NCBI RefSeq assembly: GCF_900115775.1 | Contig: NZ_FOXS01000004.1 | Span: 248,001-312,000 of the forward strand | Length of the DNA: 64,000 nucleotides | Direction of reading: 5' to 3' | Source: Hymenobacter arizonensis | GTDB taxonomy: Bacteria > Bacteroidota > Bacteroidia > Cytophagales > Hymenobacteraceae | Shown here: positions 59,596 through 64,000 of the stretch, in pieces | Layout of the letters: each line of letters begins with the position of its first letter | Numbering within the stretch: the stretch's first letter is position 1 | Translations under genes and position numbers: made by a program | Notes under the pieces: model-generated | The model's input: only the letters and a program-made list of their open reading frames with translations | Databases searched by the model: none | Told to the model about the DNA's origin: nothing

Positions 59596-60876
59596 CTACT
59601 TGCGGCCGGCAAAAAAATCCAGGACGGCCTGATTGAACTCCTCCGGCACCTGCGTGGGGGCTTCGTGCCCGGCTTTCCGGAATATTTTCAGGGTTGAGCC
59701 GGGAAGCTTCTTGGCTATCAGGTCCGTGTGCTCCCGTTTGACGACGTCGTTTTCGCCCGCCATCACCAGCACTGGCGCCGTGACTTTGGCCAGGGCATCG
59801 GGCGAAACGTGCGGCTCGGTCAGCAACAGGTTCTTCAGCCGGTAATTCATGTCCGACTCCGCCATGCCCTGGCTTTTCATCTCCGCCAGCTGTTTGCGGA
59901 GCAAGGCGTTTAGCTTGGGCGATATAGATGTGTTGTCGTTGTAGAGAACGGCCGCCATGGACGCGAGCTTTTTCACCTTCCGCGGATGCCTCAGGGCCAG
60001 CAGCAGGCCGATATTGCCCCCGTCGCTCCAGCCCAGCACGTTCGCGCTCTGGACACCCAGAAAATCCAGGAACGCGGCCGTGTCATCGGCAAACAGTTCG
60101 TAGGTGAGCCGCGTGCTGTCGGCACTGGAGTTGCCCTGCCCCCGGCTGTCCAACGCGATGACCTGGTAGTGTTTGGCCAGTTCCGGAATCTGTCGGTGGA
60201 AGGCCGCAATGGACGAGTTGTTGCCGTGCAGCAGCAGCAGCGGCTCGCCCGTGCCATATATCTCGTAGTAGAGCCGGATGCCGTTTACGGGAACATATTT
60301 TCCCAGCCGGGTATTGCCGCCGTACTCTTCGGACTCCGCCAACGAGTTGTCAACAAACAAGGATTGCCGGCCGGACTTAAATTTTTCGCTCGTTAGCCGG
60401 ACGTTGGACAGGTTCTGAAAGTTACTGAAGTACCAAGGCTTCAGGCTGTCGTTTTCAAAACCGGCATTAACCAGCGGAATGCTTACTGTCTTGTTCTTGC
60501 TTTTGATGAGCAGTTCAAAATCATCGAAATAATACTTTCCCCTACCCGAAAAGAACATCCCCACCGACAGCTTATTGGCCTGCTTGTCGATGGTGCCGGA
60601 AATGGACACCGCCGTCCAGGCGCCGGGCTGGTAGCTATCCATGCCGTACTTATCGAAGTGCAATTTGATGTTCTTGGTGTCCAGGGAGGTAAGGGCGCAG
60701 ACAATAGCGCCGCCATTTTTTGACTTGCCCTCAATCAACCGCTGACTGCGGACTTCGAAGGTGCAGTTTGGGTAGGCAGCAACGTCAACGGTCTGCAGCA
60801 GATAGGATGGCTTATCCTGGGCCCTGATGGTTAGTGCCCCGCACAGCAGGGAAAACAGGAGTAGTATTTTTTTCAT
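59596..60876 (-). CDS. Secreted alpha/beta hydrolase with an N-terminal beta-sandwich
   Basis: 426 residues with a signal peptide ending ALTIRAQ. Residues 25-190 form a beta-rich region with GKSKNGGAIVCALTSL, GAWTAVSISGTIDKQANKLSV and YYFDDFELLIKSKNKTV, like a carbohydrate-binding or jelly-roll module. From residue 200 a hydrolase domain follows: EPLLLLHGNNSSIAAFHRQI (oxyanion hole), NVLGWSDGGNIGLLLAL with nucleophile Ser near residue 285, MAGENDVVKREHTD, and a C-terminal AGHEAPTQVPEEF with the catalytic His. Base composition is noticeably more A/T-rich than its neighbours, a hint of recent transfer (inference). Substrate unknown. Confidence 0.88.
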   Translation of the reverse strand: MKKILLLFSLLCGALTIRAQDKPSYLLQTVDVAAYPNCTFEVRSQRLIEGKSKNGGAIVCALTSLDTKNIKLHFDKYGMDSYQPGAWTAVSISGTIDKQANKLSVGMFFSGRGKYYFDDFELLIKSKNKTVSIPLVNAGFENDSLKPWYFSNFQNLSNVRLTSEKFKSGRQSLFVDNSLAESEEYGGNTRLGKYVPVNGIRLYYEIYGTGEPLLLLHGNNSSIAAFHRQIPELAKHYQVIALDSRGQGNSSADSTRLTYELFADDTAAFLDFLGVQSANVLGWSDGGNIGLLLALRHPRKVKKLASMAAVLYNDNTSISPKLNALLRKQLAEMKSQGMAESDMNYRLKNLLLTEPHVSPDALAKVTAPVLVMAGENDVVKREHTDLIAKKLPGSTLKIFRKAGHEAPTQVPEEFNQAVLDFFAGRK

Positions 60877-60963
60877 CTCGTCAAGATGGGAAATGTGCTA
60901 TGGACCAATTGACCTGCAAATTAGTCTGCACTTTGTAGTTCGAGAAAACAGTAGTTTAATTAA

Positions 60964-63900
60964 CTACTCCTTCTCCAGCACCGCCTTTATTCCGCCCAGC
61001 CCGCTGGCAATATGCTCCAACTGCGTGAGCACGCTTTGCAGCTGGCCGCCGCTGCTGGTGCGCAGGTTGCGGGTGAAGGTGGCTTTGATGTCGGCCCAGC
61101 GGGTGGTTTCGGTTTCCTGCAGCCAGCCCAGCAGCTCGCGCAGCTTGAGCAGGTTGGCTTCGGTGCCGCTGGTCAGGGTTTGGGCTTCGTTGTCGTAGTG
61201 CGTGGCCAACAGGGCGCGCACTTCCTCGTCGTTCATGATGGGGCGCACCTTTTCGGCCAGCTTGGCCATGTTGCGGTAGGAGCCCTGCAGCTTGAAAGGC
61301 GGCTCGGTGCGGTACTCGTTGGCCTGGGCCGCCGAGCGGATGTACTCCTCGTTCACGCGGGCCACCACGTCGCGGATGCGCAGCAGCTTTTGCAGCACGG
61401 CCACGTACTCATTGATTTCCTCGGGCGAGTGGTTGGCTTCGAAAGTGAGGCCGGCGCTGTCGCCGGTTTCGGCCAGCTTGATGAGCGGATACACGTCGGC
61501 CTGGCTTTTGGCGGCGAGGCGGTTGAGCACGGGGTTGGCCACCAGCGCGTTTTCGAGGTAGCTGAGCAGGAAGATATTGGCCGTGTCGCCGATGATGTCG
61601 CCGAGGTTGTAGATGTCGGCGCGGTTGGCCAGCATGTCGGGGATGCGGAACTGCTCGCCCGATTCGGTGTAGGGGTTGCCGGCCATCACCACGGCCACTT
61701 TGCGCCCACGGAAGTCGTAGGTGCGGGCGCGGCCCTGATACACGCCCTCAATCTTGCGCTGGGCGTCGCAGAGCGAGATGAATTTCTGCAGAAACTCGGG
61801 GTTGCAGTGCTGAATGTCGTCGAGGTAAATCATGACATTGTCGCCCATCTCGAAGGCCAGGTTCAGCTTCAGCAGCTCCTCGCGGGCACCGGAGTTGGGG
61901 GCCTGGGCGGGGTCCACACTCGTCACGGCGTGGCCGATGGCCGGGCCGTTGATTTTCATGAAAATCAGCCCCAGCCGGTTGGCCACGTACTCCATGAGCG
62001 TGGTTTTGCCGTAGCCGGGCGGCGACACCAGCAGCAGCAGGCCCATGAGGTCGGTGCGCTTGTCGGCCCCCGCCGTACCGATTTGCTTGGCCAGGTTGGC
62101 GCCGATGAGCGGCAGGTACACTTCGTCAATCAGCTTGTTGCGCACGAAAGATGAGAGCACCCGTGGCCGGAACTCATTCAGCCGCAGCTCCTCGGTGAAG
62201 CCATGCAATAGCTCCTTCTTCAGCGTGCCGAAGGCCTCGAACAGCGGCACCACCGTGTGCGCGTAGTGGTGCAGCCGGCGCCGGAATTCCGGGAAGTTCA
62301 GCTGGCAGTTCCGCTCGTGAATGCGCGCATGGGAGCCTTGAAATCCCGCCAGCGTCTCACGCAGCGGCGTTCGGATGATGCGGGCCGGGACGAAGGAATT
62401 GGTGAGGAGCAGCACCGCGCACTCGTCCCGAAACTCAGTGAGGTGCACGGTGGGCGACTGCTGCAAAAACGACTGCAGCCACTGCCGCACCAACTGAAAC
62501 TGCGCGGCCGGCTGCTCAGCCAGCAATGCCACCGACGTTTCGTATTGCGCCGTAGCATTCCGCTCCTTCAGCGACTGCTGAAACAGCTGCAGCAACTCCG
62601 CAGCTTCTGCCGCAATCACGAAGGTTTCGCCGCGGGTTAATTCGAAGAATAAATAGTCGCCGGCCTCGGCCAGATGTGCTGGCTGAAACAGGCCGGTGCC
62701 CGCCGCAAACTCTTCTATCGCCAGCTGCAATTCCGCCTTCAGCACCTCGAACTCGCGTGAGTCCGGAAATACCTGCAGCAGCACGCCGATACCCTGCAGC
62801 TGGTGCTGCCACGCCGCTTTCTTCTTGCGGCCCGTGAAGCCGTGCCAGTAGAGCGCCGCCGCTGCCCGCGCCTCGGTAGCGTAGCGCAGTAAATCGGCGG
62901 TGCGGGTGAGGCGCACCAGGGCTTCGAGCAGCAGGGCCGCGTCGTGGTCGTGCACGCCTTTGAGGTAGCCTTCAGCGTACCGTGGGGCCATGAATTGCTG
63001 AACGTGCGCAGTCAGCTCGGCCACGGTAAGGTGCGAGAGCTCGGCCACCGACAGCACGGCGGGCGCGCCATCCTGGGCGGGCGCGGGGTGCTGGGCGGCT
63101 TGCAAAATCAGCCAGGCCAGGTACTCGGCGCGGTATACGTCGGCGTTTTCCGACACCACCGTTTGGTCCCACACGGCGCGGGAAGCCAGCACGGCGGAAT
63201 CGGTGATTTTCTGGAAGAAATTAGTGCCCGTGAGGTGGTAGTGCAAGTCGCCGTCGCGCAGCACCACGGTCAGCTCCAGCGGCTGGGTATTCACGGTGAA
63301 GGCGTAGGGGCCGAACTTCAGGGCCTGACCGCCGTCGGTAAACAGCTCGGCGCGGTCCTTGAGCTGGCGCACGGCGTCTTCCTTCACCGTTTTCAGGCGG
63401 CTCTGGATGTCGTCGGCCTTCACCGGGTCACCGAGGTTGAGCAGGTCCTGCACGGTCTGGCGCACCTTCTCCACCATCATATCCGAAGCGAAGTAACCGT
63501 TAATATCGGCCACGGTCTCGAAGCGGCCCAGGCGGTTTTGCACCGCTTTTAGAATGCGTTCGGCCGACTGCAGCAGGGCCGAAGCGCGCTGGTTGCGGGC
63601 TTCCACCAAGCTCACCTTGCGCGACTCAAACGCTTCGGATACTTCTTCGCGCTTGCCCGCCAGCTGGTTCAGGAACTGGTCGAATTCCGGGAATTTGCCT
63701 TCCAACTCTTCCAGCTGCACCATAAGCTTGGTGCTATACTCGTCGCACTTATTGGGCGCATCGCACAAGTCCAGGTAGTTTACCAACGCCTGGTCGAGCA
63801 GCTTGATTTGCGCCGTGAATTCTGCCTGGGCCTCGGTGCCGGCCAGGGCCTGCCGCCGCCGCTTCAGGGCCGCCCGAATCTGGTTGAAGCTGGCGTAAAT

Positions 63901-64000
63901 TGTCGAGATGTTATCGATGATGCGCGTGGTCTGCGTGGGGTCCTCCATCGGCAGGTTGCTCACCACTTCAATCAGCAATTCCAGCTCGCCCGATACCGCG
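60964..64000 (-). CDS. Large DUF3686/AAA ATPase ('DNA repair ATPase'), 5' part beyond the window
   Basis: At least 1011 codons in the window and the frame is still open at the right edge, so the N-terminus is missing. An N-terminal coiled-coil-rich part (LKRRRQALAGTEAQ, NRLGRFETVADINGYF, RLKTVKEDAVRQLKDR) precedes a single AAA domain: Walker A SPPGYGKTT about 345 residues from the end, Walker B VMIYLDDIQHC, sensor-1 VAVVMAGNPYT. This is the DUF3686 family, whose members are about 1600 residues and are annotated as DNA repair ATPases without firm evidence. The tail ends in VLEKE. A remnant of this same end exists at 55056-55175. Confidence 0.88.
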   Translation of the reverse strand, partial: AVSGELELLIEVVSNLPMEDPTQTTRIIDNISTIYASFNQIRAALKRRRQALAGTEAQAEFTAQIKLLDQALVNYLDLCDAPNKCDEYSTKLMVQLEELEGKFPEFDQFLNQLAGKREEVSEAFESRKVSLVEARNQRASALLQSAERILKAVQNRLGRFETVADINGYFASDMMVEKVRQTVQDLLNLGDPVKADDIQSRLKTVKEDAVRQLKDRAELFTDGGQALKFGPYAFTVNTQPLELTVVLRDGDLHYHLTGTNFFQKITDSAVLASRAVWDQTVVSENADVYRAEYLAWLILQAAQHPAPAQDGAPAVLSVAELSHLTVAELTAHVQQFMAPRYAEGYLKGVHDHDAALLLEALVRLTRTADLLRYATEARAAAALYWHGFTGRKKKAAWQHQLQGIGVLLQVFPDSREFEVLKAELQLAIEEFAAGTGLFQPAHLAEAGDYLFFELTRGETFVIAAEAAELLQLFQQSLKERNATAQYETSVALLAEQPAAQFQLVRQWLQSFLQQSPTVHLTEFRDECAVLLLTNSFVPARIIRTPLRETLAGFQGSHARIHERNCQLNFPEFRRRLHHYAHTVVPLFEAFGTLKKELLHGFTEELRLNEFRPRVLSSFVRNKLIDEVYLPLIGANLAKQIGTAGADKRTDLMGLLLLVSPPGYGKTTLMEYVANRLGLIFMKINGPAIGHAVTSVDPAQAPNSGAREELLKLNLAFEMGDNVMIYLDDIQHCNPEFLQKFISLCDAQRKIEGVYQGRARTYDFRGRKVAVVMAGNPYTESGEQFRIPDMLANRADIYNLGDIIGDTANIFLLSYLENALVANPVLNRLAAKSQADVYPLIKLAETGDSAGLTFEANHSPEEINEYVAVLQKLLRIRDVVARVNEEYIRSAAQANEYRTEPPFKLQGSYRNMAKLAEKVRPIMNDEEVRALLATHYDNEAQTLTSGTEANLLKLRELLGWLQETETTRWADIKATFTRNLRTSSGGQLQSVLTQLEHIASGLGGIKAVLEKE

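Noticed and set aside
1..64000. CRISPR arrays, tRNA genes, rRNA genes, integrases and toxin-antitoxin pairs
   Set aside because: No regularly spaced direct repeats, no cloverleaf-like sequence that I could support, and no gene of these families was found on either strand. Small RNA genes cannot be excluded without computation.

Overview
The window is a G+C-rich stretch of chromosome from a member of the Bacteroidota, most likely Hymenobacter or a close Cytophagales relative (inference). The reasons are: −7 promoter boxes of the Bacteroidota type TAnnTTTG in front of several genes; two TonB-dependent receptors with carboxypeptidase-like N-terminal domains, one followed by a DUF4249 lipoprotein; lipoproteins and TPR proteins typical of the phylum; few clear Shine-Dalgarno sites; and a eukaryote-like NADP isocitrate dehydrogenase. 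There is no rRNA, tRNA, CRISPR array, prophage or transposase gene. It reads as ordinary chromosome, seeded with many small palindromic repeats.

Layout. 0.3-3.4 kb: erythromycin-esterase-like lipoprotein, a PLP enzyme of the cysteine synthase/CBS family, and a stand-alone receiver protein. 3.5-8.1 kb: pentose phosphate block, with rpiA facing the leftward gnd-zwf-pgl run. 8.4-18.2 kb: a small barrel protein, adenine deaminase, a 53-residue lipoprotein, cmk, ispH, a macro-domain protein, a 2TM protein, a GT87-like and a GT2 glycosyltransferase with divergent promoters, and a decayed membrane glycosyltransferase pseudogene. 18.2-21.1 kb: a retropepsin-like protease, RimK and an AstE/AspA-type deacylase in one direction. 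21.3-30.7 kb: membrane TPR protein, Skp/OmpH, TonB receptor plus DUF4249 lipoprotein, small zinc-ribbon and membrane proteins, NhaA. 30.8-43.7 kb: a 1246-residue phosphoesterase/barrel fusion, an MFS carrier, a cupin, an MscS channel, a serpin lipoprotein, DUF3140, and a diacylglycerol-kinase-like enzyme divergent from an App1-like phosphatidate phosphatase. 43.9-50.5 kb: GH28, a PA14-OmpA protein, a DoxX/VOC/RibD-like operon divergent from a GlxA-type regulator, and a zinc-ribbon protein. 50.8-64 kb: icd, a second TonB receptor, a GT1 glycosyltransferase, a TPR histidine kinase, an alpha/beta hydrolase, and the 3' part of a large DUF3686/AAA ATPase that runs off the right edge.

How the genes work together. 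The pentose phosphate genes give the oxidative branch to ribulose 5-phosphate and then ribose 5-phosphate. RimK with the protease and deacylase looks like a module that adds and removes a peptide-like modification. The lipid kinase and phosphatase would interconvert diacylglycerol and phosphatidate.

The most unusual content is non-coding or decayed: a pseudogene with an early stop and an apparent large internal deletion; a roughly 120-bp remnant of the 3' end of the DUF3686/AAA ATPase gene about 5.9 kb from the intact end; two 106-bp palindromic elements in opposite orientation bounding 5.8 kb; and further families of long inverted repeats. No wholly new multi-gene system could be demonstrated; the strongest functional candidates are the RimK module and the phosphoesterase/barrel fusion.
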